NCBI GenBank assembly: GCA_900660155.1
Contig: CABFPE010000196.1
Span: 466,462 to 530,461 of the forward strand
Direction: 5' to 3'
DNA from: Hofstenia miamia
Lineage: Eukaryota > Xenacoelomorpha > Acoela > Hofsteniidae
Length of the DNA stretch: 64,000 nucleotides
Shown: positions 47,053 to 59,410 of the stretch, piece by piece
Layout of the letters: each line of letters starts with the position of its first letter
How positions within the stretch are numbered: position 1 is the first letter of the stretch
Position numbers and translations under genes: made by a program
The notes under the pieces: generated by a model
Databases searched by the model: none
The model's input: the letters and a program-made list of their open reading frames with translations, nothing else
What the model was told of the DNA's origin: nothing

Positions 47053-48025
47053 ATGTTAAAAAGGCCTAAGATTGCCATCGCTATCAGAATCCGAGCGTTA
47101 GAGCTCTATCACTCAAATTACAAAATTGAGATTATTGCGGCTACTCTCAACATTTCTCGAAGATCGCTTTTCGGAATAGTGAGAAAAGACAAAGATGGAT
47201 TTTTCCAGAGAGATAACTCAAGAACCACGAGTAACCGTTGGCTCAAAGTGTATCAGACAGAAGCATACGCCAATACCTATCCATAAATGGCCTACATGGG
47301 CGAATTGCTGCTCCCAAGTAGAAATGATCAAGGACGCACCTTCAGAAAAGAGTGGCCTTCTGTTTCTCAAAATAAGACTGGACCTTGGGTGACTGGAATA
47401 GGGCAATTTTTACTGATGAGTCAAAGATCGAAATTAATCCACGACAAAAGCAGTGTTTGCCACCATGTTAATGCAAGACACAATCAAAAATATTATGCGA
47501 AGGCCACCAAATTTTCAAAGTCTTTGATGGTTTGGGGGCAATATTAGACGGGAAGGCTACCGCACACTGATGAAATGTCAAGGCACCGTGGATTCGATGC
47601 AATACCAACGCATACTTTAACATGAACTGCCCACTCTGTATTCAGACCCATCCAATCCTTTTCAATAAGACGGTGCGAAATGTCACACATCCAGGTCGAC
47701 CCTAAAATTTCTCCATTCGAAAAACATTTTGGTACTCCAAAACTTTTCACCACAAAGCCCTGATTTGAGCATTATTGAGAACCTGTGGAGTGTGAGAAAT
47801 CCATAAGCGTTGGATGAGCTCTGGGAGGTCGCCAAACACGAATGGTCAAAAATCGACGACCTCATAATAAAGCGCATTTTGGTCGTAAAGGGTAGCTTTA
47901 CAGACGCATAAGCTCTCTTGAGGCTTTAATGGTTCTCTCTCTTTTGGTTGTTGAGAAATTCATGTTTTTGTTATTTGCTTTTATGTTTGAAAAAATTAGT
48001 GCAAAGACTTTTGTCAACAACTGTA
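47053..48025 (+). pseudogene. Tc1-like transposase with right terminus
   Basis: Starts MLKRPKIAIAIRIRALELYH then ATLNISRRSLFGIVRK (helix-turn-helix). In other frames follow DWNRAIFTDESKIEINP (first Asp), KYYAKATKFSKSLMVWG, DGARCHTSRST (second Asp) and SPDLSIIENLWSV (Glu), spacing as in DD34E Tc1 elements. At least four frame changes and some stops. The right terminus GCAAAGACTTTTGTCAACAA CTGTA at 48001-48025 has Tc1 form; no matching left terminus found, so the 5' end may be lost. Confidence 0.75.
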
Positions 48026-51000
48026 TTTCAGCAAACAGAATATTTGAGTCAGATTGAGATCTGAAAATATGACTTACACAAAAAAATGTTTCCCTGCATT
48101 CTGTCTGTCTCTCTTTGATTAATAGACTATATTAAAAAAATCTTGTTATTGTTTAGCATCTTAAGCGCATAATTTAGACATTAGTTATTATTTACTTTAA
48201 AAATTGGACTAAAAGTTAATGAGTTTGAAATTTAATGAGCCCTCTACGCATTGATGAACCATATCAGTGAAATACTTTTTTATACAGTTCATGGACATGA
48301 GAAAATGTACAGTAATTCTTTTCTATATACAAAAGTTACATAAGAAATTTATATTTTTTAATCTTTAGCCCCTATTACATGTATACGATGTCATGGAAAA
48401 ATTTCTTCTAATTTTACTGAGATTATTATTAGCAATGAAAGCATTTGCTAAAAGATGATATGGACTGGCACGACATCAGTAGTGCACAGACAATAAAATT
48501 TATTTGTGTCAAGGCATCATTGTAATGTCTTTAATGGCACGACTATGCATATTCTTTACAGCAACAGCTTTCATCCGGCCATAAAATTGTGTTTCACGTG
48601 TCTGAGATTGTGCTATCTTATTTATTTTTTTAAATAATTTTATGAATTCATTATTGAATTCATTGAGTCAGAATTTTAAGTTTTTCCTCATTGAATTTAT
48701 AATTTTATATCTCATTGCTTTTCAAAGACAGTCTTACTAAATATAATTTTTTCTTGATTCCCACAGAAGAAGCGAATCAGCCATTTTAACACAGACCCCA
48801 TATTGACCCACAGACCATTGAGCCATGTGGCAAGTGGACATAAAAACCTAACTGTCGCAATATTGAACATAAATATTCTCAAAAAATAATGTTTAATAGA
48901 TATTTTGTAAAATTGATTTCGTTTTTTCAAATTTTGCCTATTTTTCATTTAGCCACTTTTCCTTATTCTGTGATGATTAATACATACAACCCGGTTCGGC
49001 AAAACAAGCAATTGACCCGTGTTAAAGCTCTTAGGGCTAGACACTTGACCCGAGTATTCTAGCAAATATTTTTTTTACTAAGGACTAAAAGCTGAAACAA
49101 TGTATTGATACAAACGTTAGACATTCAGTTGTTTCAAAATGACAGCTGAATTCCTTTAACTCGTTCACTTTAAATTATCTGACCCCTCACCCTGCCCAAA
49201 AGTCTGCGTGTTCTAATTTGCCACTCTGCTATTATCACCACAATAAGTGTGTTATGCGCAGAAATGTACACGAGCCGAATCTTTCAGGTCTGGCCCTTCA
49301 ACTATTATTTCAACCTCGTTTTTGGACCGTGTTGGAATTTTTGTAGCTCGTTTAAGGCCCGTCAAAATTTATTGAGCTATTTTAGGCTATATTGTACTTT
49401 GCAGTTATAAATGATGCTGCAAATTCAACATTCCTGCAACGTTGCTGTAATATTCATTGACACGTCCATGCAACCAGTTCGTTTCAAATCCAACGTATCC
49501 GCAACGTCTTTGCAACGCCTTTATGTCACAAAATTAACGTTATTGAAATGTTGCTGCAACCAAAAATATTTATTGGGCATAGTTCATTGGAAGGAAGATA
49601 CTTCATGATTTCTTGAAGATCAGATCAAAAGATAAAAAAAATGTTTCCTTAGCAGTAAATTTGTGTGTGCATTACATGGAAAAACACGAACAATTTGTAT
49701 AAATTGTTTTTTAGTAGAATGATTTTGTTTCTATAACACTACATTATCAACTCCAATTTTGATGCAATGAAACTTTTTTTGGCGTTTGAAATACAATACA
49801 GCATATGACTATCTGTAGAATGACCTCATACGTCATTCTTGATAATCCTAGCTTCATCCTTTTTCTTTGAAAGGGGAAAAATTATTGGGGTGCAAGATGC
49901 ACCCAAAACATGTTTCAACTAGTAAAAAATTAAACGACGACGAACTGTTAAACAGAGTTTAATGCTTTACTATTTACACAAGAAACAGTTTACAAAAGTA
50001 TTTTAAGGAAAAATATTTGTTCAAATATACTTCCAATTTTCGACAAAAATTTAGTTTCAACTGTTTTATTATTCAATCAATAAATCAAAGAATGAATTAT
50101 ATTCCTTTATCTACTTTGTTCATTTGTGCTGATTTATTATATCAAACTATGTTGCATACTCGTGCGTCGTTATGTTGGGGAGTGTTGAATATTTTGTTAA
50201 ACTTAAAAATAGTATTCAAATATTCAATGAAAAAAAATTATTAGTTTTGCATGTCTTACTAGTATGTAAATCTATAATCTTATGTTTATGAATATTTTCA
50301 AAAGTTAATGCTTTAGTAAGTATGGTATAGTTTGTTCTGAGAAATGCTCTCATTCCCAGTGTTCATTTCATTTCGTCAACCTATTCAAAGAAAAGTTTAC
50401 TTATTTTCAAAGTGGCTTCCTCTTTTTTCTATTGTTAATGTTTTTTCTATAGATTTATTTTATTTGTAATATAAAGACTTGTCAACACACAACAAATTTC
50501 TAGAAAAACTTTGTTTTGTTGGATTTTATTAATTAGTATTTTAAGAAATTTTTTGAAAGTTGTCTTGTTGAAACTTGGATAAATCAATAATTGAAATGAA
50601 TTTTTTTCATTTTTAAAAGTTACCATTTTCTTCAATTATTATATCAATTCGATTAAAAATGTTTTCTCTCTTTACATATTTACATCATTCGCTGGGTTAT
50701 CTATTTTTTGTTAACCATAAACAGTCTGGTGTCCATTTAAAAGGACAACACGTTTTTCCTCATTTGTAAAATATTCTCTCCCAGCGTATTTGGAATTGTG
50801 AAGCATGGATACATCTATTGGCAAATGCACTTCAATATAATGTTAAAAATTTTCACTAAATTCTAAAGTACTTAAAAAGATTAACAAATTTTCTTTGATA
50901 ATTCAGATTATTTAAAAAAGCTTAATTCTCTCAACACCTAGTATTCAAATACGTATAACGAACTTTAGCTGTTTTTTATATGTAGAGAGACCTTTGAACA

Positions 51001-51915
51001 ACTAGAATGGTAATCATTCTTTAATATATCTCTTAGTTGCAAAACTATTTATCAAGGAAGTATGAATTATTTGCACAAATTATGTAAATAATTCAGACGT
51101 CCTTTATATTTTAATGAACTCATCAATTTAAGTTAAAAAAGCTTATCAAAGAAAAATGACATTTCTAGGTTAATCAGAAATAAATAATTCATCAACATCA
51201 CAATAAATAATTATAAAAGTTACCGTAGATTTCTAACTTTAGCCTTTGAATGGTAAGGAATTTCAAAAAATAAACAATTATATATTGCTTCAATCAAAGC
51301 ACAAAATTCAGGTGGAAACAATATTTATTTTATTGTAATAATTTGCAACTTATATCTTTTATTAGAAAACTTTTCCAATATTCAAAGTAATCCCTAAATT
51401 AGGAATATAATGGTTCCCTTAATAGGCTTTTATATTTTATTTTCTCAAACCATAAACTAATTAAAAATGTGCTATTTATTTTTATTTTAAATTATTTTTA
51501 GGCAAATTTTGGAATCACCGTAGATTATATCTTCAACACTTATTTACTATCAGCTAACGCTTGTGTAATTTCAGTGATTTTAGATTATACACAAATTCGA
51601 ATGTGTAATTAAGACATGCTTTGCCAAAAACACTTGAAATTCTATAACTATCAGACACAACATTAAATGCTACAGCAATTTTAGCCTTAGTTACGATCGA
51701 GTCAGCTAAAGTGCTATTAAGCATTAAAAACATGTGTACAATTTAGACACAAGCCTTCTATGCTCTAAGAACATTCTAATCTCACACATATTTTTTGAGT
51801 AATTTGCGTATTTATAATCATTACATTACACCTATGTGGAAAGGTGGACAAAAGCATAATTTCTTCCCCTGAAGTTCCTTCTTCAAATTATTATATTCAA
51901 AAAAATGTACCAGAT
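48026..51915. other. Long AT-rich region, no recognised gene
   Basis: No supported coding region. A GCAACGTTGC-rich patch lies at 49420-49560. The stretch 50745-50830 resembles 55205-55300 (shared CATCTATTGGCAAAT-like core), a low-copy repeat. Confidence 0.4.
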
Positions 51916-52450
51916 TTGAATAAGATAAGATAAGATATTCTATATTTCGAGATTTTGCTTACAATTTAGAAAACGAATAAATCTCTAAATAGCGTCGATT
52001 AATATTCAAAATAAAAAATAAAAGACATGCGCTATATACACGAAAATGTTCTTTTCAGTCTACGGATATTATTGGCTTGTAGTATAATCAATATTATAAA
52101 ATGTGTAACCTAGCCAAGATGAGCTTTTGTAATTAATTCCTTAACACGTTTGCGAAATTGGTGTAATTTTTTTAATAGATTTGCTCTCTTGAGGGAATTC
52201 ATTCCATTGTCTTATTGCATTATTTATAAACGAATGTTGTTAAATGCCAGATTTATACTTGGTTGTAGTAAATCTTTTTGTTCTTTCGTTAAATTTGCTT
52301 GAAAATTCTGGGAAATATTTAGAGGATCAAATTTCGGGAATTTTGGTATTTTTTGATATCGGAATTTTTTTGGGCGAATAAGAAAAGGGAAGAACAATAA
52401 ATAAATTGAAGGATATATTCTTTGGTGCGTCTGACAATATGGCTGGGTAT
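51916..52450 (-). pseudogene. LINE 3' end (reverse-transcriptase ORF tail)
   Basis: Minus-strand frames read NNIRL, FINNAIRQWNEFPQES (the conserved FxNxxIxxWNxLPxx element found at the end of non-LTR pol proteins), then KKLHQFRKRVKELI and a stop. Downstream on that strand a short (TCTTA)n run (51916-51931 in complement) resembles the simple-repeat tail of CR1/L2/RTE-type LINEs. Upstream it is cut by the MITE at 52457. The RT domain proper is absent; clade uncertain. Confidence 0.5.
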
Positions 52451-52456
52451 GTATAG

Positions 52457-52795
52457 TAGTGATGTGCGGGTAGAGCATTTTTAACATCCCAACTGCCCGA
52501 CGCCCGACAAAAATATTTTGTTACCCGTACCCTCCTATACCGAGAATATTTTTTTTGCAACTAGTAAAGAAATGTAAAATTTTCAATGATGTCTAGAGTA
52601 CAATTCGCATCCATTATATATATATTTTTCAGAATTTTATTAATAACATTTAAGTTTTTGATGAAAATCTTGTTTAAGATCTTCATAATGTGGTATGAAA
52701 TGCGTGCCTTTATCCGAGAATAATCATGCACACCCGCGAGTATGGGCGGGTAGAACCGGGTACCCGAGGGTAGCGCCCGTACTCACATAACACTA
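52457..52795. mobile_element. 339-bp hAT-like MITE
   Basis: Left end TAGTGATGTGCGGGTAGAGC and, in complement, TAGTGTTATGTGAGTACGGG; internal GGGTACCCG-type motifs. Flanks ATGTATAG and GTGTATAA share TGTATA. Non-coding. Confidence 0.65.
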
Positions 52796-53440
52796 GTGTA
52801 TAATCCAATTACTAACACTTCTTTCTCATTTAGATGTTAACATAGATTTTGTCAACACTATCGATGTCGAACGTTTGGTGAAGTATACAATCTGAAGTAT
52901 CATATACTAATAAAGAGAATCAGATTTAGGCATGTGTTTCTTTATAATTAGCATCTACATTTTATTTTTGCACTCTTCTTTTAAAAGTTAGGAGACTAGA
53001 TAAAAGCCTAATCTTGAATATTAATTTCATTTATTGCTAAATTATATGTATTTTTTAGCAGGAATAGATTAGTGAATTAATGAATTTTATGGAAATATGT
53101 ATGGAAATAGCTCTATAATTCCAAACATTTGCGCTTGAACAAGATGTTTGCATTCTTTTGTTTTATATTTCTATTTATAAATATTTCTTGTTTGTATTGT
53201 TCCTTCACATGATATATATATTGCCTTTATTGAAAACATGGTTATATACATTTGAATAATCATCATTCTCAAAATTAAAAATAAGTATATATTATCGCGC
53301 CAATTTCTTGAAATGTCATTATTCTGAAACTCCATTTAGTTGATTGTTAATATTATTGAATTTTCAGCTTTTAACAACCCAAAATAAAAACTACATGTAT
53401 TATGAATGCTTATAGAAAATTTGTACAAAACTATAGAACT

Positions 53441-53611
53441 TTACATCTGTGCGCAACCCTCTTCCTGTGGTTTAAGTTTATCAGTGCGTGTCCTTAATTC
53501 ATCCTTGAGAATCATAATGTTCCTTTCATCGCTTATAAACTTTCTGCCTCCAGTAATTGGTGAGGCTCTCATTGTGGAGGCATCATTTTTCATATCAGCA
53601 TACGTCTTTGT
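53441..53611 (-). CDS. Candidate terminal exon (b), unrecognised protein
   Basis: After an AAGTTTAG acceptor the frame (phase 0) runs 56 codons to TAA: TKTYADMKNDASTMRASPIT, GGRKFISDERNIMILKDEL, RTRTDKLKPQEEGCAQM. GC content and residue mix are clearly above the surroundings. The second half is helical and charged, coiled-coil-like. Phase 0 matches the donor of the candidate exon at 57060-57150. No family recognised; no clear AATAAA follows. Confidence 0.5.
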   Translation of the reverse strand, partial: TKTYADMKNDASTMRASPITGGRKFISDERNIMILKDELRTRTDKLKPQEEGCAQM

Positions 53612-54051
53612 CTAAACTTAATTATTTACATTTGGTTTACGTCTATAGAAGCCATAAAAATTCTGTTTGAACCGATGTTATAACGCAATACAATCCAGAT
53701 GTTTGCAAATAAAAATTGAAGTACGCACAATATTTGCGACCGAATGAATGACAATGTTCGAAATTTTTAATTATTAGAATAAACACATTAAGTGGAAAAT
53801 CACGCACATATATTTGTGTCAGAAATTTTAACATGTATTGGATAGATTTAGAGAAACTTTAACAAACACTGCGTAGAAAATGGGATATCCATTGCCATTG
53901 TCAATATTTTGGACTATCTCAGCGATTAATTGTAATATAATCTTACATGTTTATAAGCATGATTACAAAAATTTGTTTTGTAGATTCGTTTATTCTTATC
54001 CATTCTTCTTGTATTTGACAAGAAATTACTTTTAAGGAAAACTTGGTTTAT

Positions 54052-54167
54052 TCAGTGTACATCGCGATTTTTAGAAATAATACTTTTAAGTTTCATATGA
54101 ACTTCTATTAATGATGACATAGTACATGGATCGAAAAATTCATCGCAGTCGCCAGAACTTGTAAGCA
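54052..54167 (-). CDS. Candidate terminal exon (c), unrecognised protein
   Basis: After a TATTTTTCAG acceptor the frame (two leading bases, then codons) reads LTSSGDCDEFFDPCTMSSLI, EVHMKLKSIISKNRDVH and stops at TGA; AATAAA overlaps directly after the stop. Coding-like composition. Its phase does not fit the 57060-57150 donor, so an unseen exon or a separate transcript is needed. Confidence 0.4.
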
Positions 54168-54375
54168 CTGAAAAATATATCAAAAATTAAACGAACCCTT
54201 ATATTATATGAATGGTCGTGTTTTGCTAAAAGCATCTACTGCTATCGTCTAAAATTCAAAAATTGCATTACGCCAATAAATAAATTACATTAAAATCATG
54301 TACATTTTTAAAGGAACTAATTAATTAGGCGCAAAATTTGACTTGACCAATAATAGATATCAAATACACGACTAA

Positions 54376-54564
54376 ATGTTATTGCGCAAGAATTTGTACA
54401 AAAATATCAGATTGTTTCTTAACCAACCTATTACTGCTCATGTACTATTGTACCGAAACAAGGTTAAAGATAGGCCAAAAATTGAGTACATGCCCAAAAC
54501 TAGAAGTTTTTTCTCACTATTGATGCTTACATTTATACTAATCATGCTAATCATAGAGGGATAA
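54376..54564 (+). CDS. Possible small tail-anchored membrane protein
   Basis: 62-codon open frame from ATG. Residues 1-40 are basic (MLLRKNLYKNIRLFLNQPIT), followed near the C-terminus by one hydrophobic segment, FFSLLMLTFILIMLIIEG. The layout is that of small mitochondrial or tail-anchored proteins, but no family is recognised and chance cannot be excluded. Confidence 0.25.
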   Translation: MLLRKNLYKNIRLFLNQPITAHVLLYRNKVKDRPKIEYMPKTRSFFSLLMLTFILIMLIIEG

Positions 54565-54641
54565 TTTGACGTTGTAAACAAATCAAATACATAAAAATAA
54601 GTTGATTTGGAATAACATTACTATGTACATTATTTTTTTAC

Positions 54642-54739
54642 ACTGGATTCGCCTCAGAATGATCTTCGATTCTCGTTTTGGATCCGGATTTGGAAAAATC
54701 TACTCTCCATAAATATACCAAATCAGTGTTGTCATTTAC
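54642..54739 (-). CDS. Candidate internal exon (d)
   Basis: Acceptor AAATTTAG, then VNDNTDLVYLWRVDFSKSGS and KTRIEDHSEANP, then a GTAAAA donor. Enters in phase 0, compatible with the 57060-57150 exon. No recognised family. Confidence 0.3.
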
Positions 54740-55204
54740 CTAAATTTACTTCACGCATCTTCTACTCATCCACTTTCAAATGTTGATATTGATAAGTTAC
54801 ATATTTTTTGCATCGAACAGAAATGCATTTAACAATAGCTTCCTAAAGAAGGTCAACCTGTCATTGAATCACTAAAGATACAAGTGCATCTCGAATTGAA
54901 CAGCTTTTCAAAAATGTACAGTATGTCTTGTTTACGAAGCTCAATTGACAGGCGCAATGATTTACATGTATCAAAATTGAACTTCCCAAAAATTCAGGAA
55001 ACTTAAAATCAAATACAATAGTGTAACTACAAATCCGACTAATTATTAGCAAAAAACTCAAGCCTTGCAACTCAGTACTGGTTGTTAAATCTGAAAAATT
55101 GCTTTACAAACAAAATTTGAAACTTGATAATTTTGTAAATTAACTTTCACCAAATCAGTGATCAATTCATTATTTAAGATAAATTCTTAAGTGATACAAA
55201 ACGT

Positions 55205-55495
55205 TTGTCCACATTTTAAAACTATTTTCTCCAACCCTATTAAAAAGTTTGGAAATTCTGGGATATGGACGCATCTATGGGTAAATTTCTCATTTTCCCT
55301 GAAGTAGGTGAAATATTTTTCAAGGAACCATCCATAAGTAATGCTCATATATAATAAAGTTCAACAATCAACCTCAACTCATTTGTTTTCTGTAACATGA
55401 AAGAGGAGATAATTCTCTATCTTATGGTGTTTTCAAAATTTAGACATCTGAATTCATTCATGCGTTCGAAGGTTCTAAAGCAAATTTACAGAAAC
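55205..55495 (+). repeat. Low-copy repeat plus SINE tail
   Basis: 55205-55310 resembles 50745-50830. 55395-55495 (GAGGAGATAATTCTCTATCT ... TTCATTCATGCGTTCGAAGG) matches the tails of the SINE copies at 32 and 59 kb. Confidence 0.5.
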
Positions 55496-57059
55496 CATAA
55501 AATTGCAAAAATGATTCTATTGCATGGTGGTAGATAATCTTTCCACATTATACCTATAAAAATGCACTAAAATATTGTAGTTTTGCTTACCTACATCACT
55601 TATATAAATATTTTTTGATTAGAAGTATGTGTTCAAGGTCAAGAATTGTGAATAAAAACAGTATGCATTTCTTAAGGTAGCAAGTGAAGCAAGTTTTGAA
55701 TATTTAATAGTTATTTACTTGGGTTGTAGAGACACAATGTTTGCTGCACAATTTCTCACTGCAAGGTTAACGCATTACTAATAATTGATTGTTGGAATTG
55801 TTGTAACAGTGATTATTTCTCTTCAGTTATGACAAAAATGCATTAGGAATTATCCATGAGCATAACATTTTTTCTGCTATATTTGATAAGTAAACACAAT
55901 TTCACAACGAGTTTTTGCCTAATACGAATTGAAAAGTTTTGAATTTTTATTCACCTGTGCTTTGCAAATTCAGTAAGCAGATCAGAAAAATGTTAAGCTT
56001 TGGAAAACTCACAAAGTACATTATAGTTTCAGAACAAGATAAGCCTAAAAACAAACCAATGCAAAAAACTGGTAATCGAACCAAAACAAGAGCATTAATA
56101 TATTAAATATTTCAAAATTCGAAGATTTCTGTCAGACACAAAGACTATGAGTTTAATTGGCTATTACTCATAAAGCTTGGCAAGATTATTAAAAATACCA
56201 TAAAATAATCAAACACAAATCAACTACCAGTCACAATACAAATAGGAATTGTAATCAATGTAAAGTTGTGAATTATTGAAAAAAGATAAAACATCCAATA
56301 ACTAGAGAAGAAAATAAAACACTAATCACACAGAAAACAAGTGGAATGAATTGAGTTAATACGCAGCCAAGCAAGTAAAATGGGTGTACAATGAAAAAAG
56401 AAAACTACAATCAGCAGTAGTTTGGGATTCAAGAAGCTTTCTTAGATTGGTATATTTTCAAGTATGACAATATATGGTGCATTGTGCACTCGGGCTTAAG
56501 CAAGTTGTATGCACTCAAGAAAAGGCATAGTAATTTCTCTCCAGCATTTTAATTCCCCACAAATTACAATAAGAAGCCGTTAATTTCCCAAATACACTAC
56601 ATGAGTTGTATGCACTTATTGCAAAAACAGGTTGAGAATTATTGTCACTTCTTATGAACGTGTCAGCAACCTAAACGCCGACTTCTGAATTGCGCAATGT
56701 AGGAATGCACGAGACTTGTGTGGTCTATTTATTGAAAAAAATATTTGAGGCTAGTTAGGGCCCTTCGCCGACCTTATTATCTAAACACTACGCATGGAAA
56801 TAATTTGAAAGTTATGGTAAAAATCAGATTCCCAAATTTTCTAACAGGCTTAAAGAAAATTATATGAAATTGTGGACAAAACGGCTTGTGCCCTTAAAAA
56901 CACAATGGGCTAAATATGGTTAACCATATAAACGTTTCAACACTTCTTTTCCTTACGTGTAACACATCATATTGGATTTATCAAATATATAGGTAGACAA
57001 ATATAATATTTTAATGCATTTTTTTGCTTGGAAATAATTGTATTTACTAAGCAATGTAC

Positions 57060-57150
57060 CTGTAAACGATTTTCATTTTGAAATTGAACTAATCTTTCTT
57101 GATCAACTCCCTCGGCCAGCGACTGTAACCTCCTTTTTTCAGTCATTGGT
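57060..57150 (-). CDS. Candidate internal exon (a), coiled coil
   Basis: Acceptor TTGGTTTAG, one leading base, then PMTEKRRLQSLAEGVDQERL and VQFQNENRLQ, then donor GTACAT. Charged, helical, heptad-like. Phase 0 at the donor fits exon (b) or (d). The product is unknown. Confidence 0.45.
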
Positions 57151-57477
57151 CTAAACCAAATATTAGAATAATTAACAAAAATATCATTAAAAGAAACTGG
57201 ATTGTCAACAGATGACAAAAGTGAATGAGCCTAACATTTAATCAGCATCAACTGATATAAGATAGCTAAATGAAAAATTCATCATATTAAAGATAAACGA
57301 TTTATGTGCTTGTAGTTGTGCACACTTAATGACAACATTTAATATAATGGATGAGTATCACGCAGTTGCAAATCTATTTGCTTTTCGTCTGTACAACAGG
57401 CGTAGCAAATTTTTATGAGAAGTTACTATTTATTAGTTTGGATTTTGAAATTGAATTAACTAAGTTAGTAAATTGTA

Positions 57478-57511
57478 TCATATATATATAGATATAAATA
57501 TATATATATAA

Positions 57512-57542
<31 letters not shown>

Positions 57543-57577
57543 GTATATATATACTACTACTACTACTACTACTAAAT
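57478..57577. repeat. (TA)n and (TAC)n microsatellites
   Basis: Imperfect TA tract to 57551, then seven or so TAC units to about 57574. Confidence 0.9.
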
Positions 57578-57899
57578 GACTTCAATTCGCTTTATAAAGC
57601 GCTACAAACTAAATTTACAAGTAAAACAAAATTTTTTGAAAATAAAATATAGTTCATAATTATCACATTATTTCTTTTTATGAGATGATCTTACTTCTCT
57701 ACAATTACTGCAATTGCAAGACAGAAACCATGAGCAAGTATTGTTCAATTTAAAATGATTAATAACATAATCTTCAAAAAATATACGAAGTTGTTTCTTT
57801 ACAATGCTAGGACGATCATAAATGTTGATATTAGAATTGACTGATATGTAATTAGTCAAGTAATATATATATATATACATTATATTTCAAATGTTGAAA

Positions 57900-58082
57900 A
57901 CTTTTTTAATGTCAATGCTTTTGTAGTGCCTGTATAATGCAGACATTCTTTCAGATAAAGTAAAAAAGTTCGGATGTGTGATACTTATTTCCGCTGAATT
58001 CTTCATCCTTTCCCACCAGAATTTTAAATAATGGTAAGTTCAATTTTCTTTGGTGCTTTGACTTGGTTGTAAAGTCTCTGAA
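57900..58082 (-). other. Open stretch with a splice-acceptor signal
   Basis: GAGCATTTTCAG at about 58083-58094 in complement is followed by an open frame, DFTTKSKHQRKLNLPLFKIL VGKDEEFSGNKYHTS, ending in a stop near 57956. A second open frame overlaps it, so the reading is unsure. Confidence 0.25.
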
Positions 58083-59185
58083 AATGCTCTTGATGTAAGG
58101 TATAATATTTTTTCCAGGAAAGATTAAATATCGAGAGCAATAGGGATTGCCAAAAAAGCATCAGATGCTTCTGAATAGCTAAGCTACAACATTTCTTACT
58201 TTAAATCAGAAGGAACAGGCATGATGGAATAAAGGCAACGTTGTAACTAAAAAATTATTCAATTTCATGATTTGCTAGACCAATGTTTAGAATGGAGAAA
58301 TTAATAAAAAAATCCACACAATGAAGTGGAAGAACCTTAACTGAAATTTAGAAGAGCATATTACCCTACAAAATTTCAAAATTTAAATTTTATTTTTTTT
58401 CAATTATTTACTAATTTGATGACATTCAGTGCATTTGGATTGATTTAAGTACACTGTTGCATAACTAAAGTGATTTTTCAATTTAGGCTCATTTTTGCAA
58501 TAGCGGGTCCAATCCTGGCCCTGCCCAGCACATATCCATTTTTGGTCGAGCAAACAATACTTGTCCTGAGTTATATTTGCAATTTTTTTTAAAAATCAAT
58601 ATCTAGACAATGTATAAATATGAAAAAAAATTGCAAGGATAAAGCCTTAAAATATAGCCCAATCATTTGCGGAAAACAGATTTTTTCAATGCAAACAAAT
58701 TATTTCTAAGGGGCCTTTTCACAATTGTCAAATTGATGTTTCAAGAAAACGCTGCCATAGGAATAACAAAGCTTGACCATTATTCGAAAATTTTGTGAAA
58801 AGGTTTCTCTAAATGGATTTGTGTAATTTATTGAAAAGGATTACGGCGAATGTATTTCTTGGAACTTAGTCACAACTGATTTTTAAATTCCCGCAGAGTA
58901 CCTAATGCAAAATGACTTTTTTCAAAATCAAGAAGAACATTCCACAAAGAAGGTTAAAATGAACAACATAATATAGTTTTTAAAGAAGTATTAACTTGTA
59001 TCAGGCAAAGGCAGCAAAGCTCCAAACAAGGAAGCCGATGCTGTATATGCCAAACAGACTCTATATCAAGTACTAGTAACTATAGAGCTTAGCTTTTTGA
59101 ACTTTAGTTAATCAACTTTTTACGAAGAGTCGAATAAAACAAATTCGATTTTTGTAAAATATTCAAATTTTTTCCAAATTTTGTG

Positions 59186-59410
59186 TTCAGATAATGAGGC
59201 GGTTTAATGCCCATGGGATCAACAATTACCCTGAAATATTTTGTTTTCTGTAGACAAACTGTGTGAGTCTCGTACATGCGAGCACTGTTCAAAGTCAGAG
59301 GTTGTTGCGAATTAGGTCGTGAATTTATGTCGAAAAAGACGAGGAGAAAATTCTCTCTCTATCTTGATGCTTTCAGAATTTTAATATCTTAATTGGTTAG
59401 TTCGTTAAAG
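59186..59410 (+). repeat. tRNA-derived SINE copy with internal extra segment
   Basis: Head TTCAGATAATGAGGCGGTTT AATGCCC matches the 32-kb copy; about 85 extra bases follow before GCACTGTTCAAAGTCAGAGG, then the shared tail TATCTTAATTGGTTAGTTCG. Confidence 0.65.

Noticed and set aside
49420-49560. Plus-strand ORF rich in GCAACGTTGC
   Set aside because: The pattern is a short reiterated DNA motif with no recognised protein family.
57668-57880. Minus-strand ORF of about 70 codons beginning in a TA tract
   Set aside because: The start is microsatellite-encoded (YIYIYY) and no family is recognisable; kept only as an unexplained open stretch.
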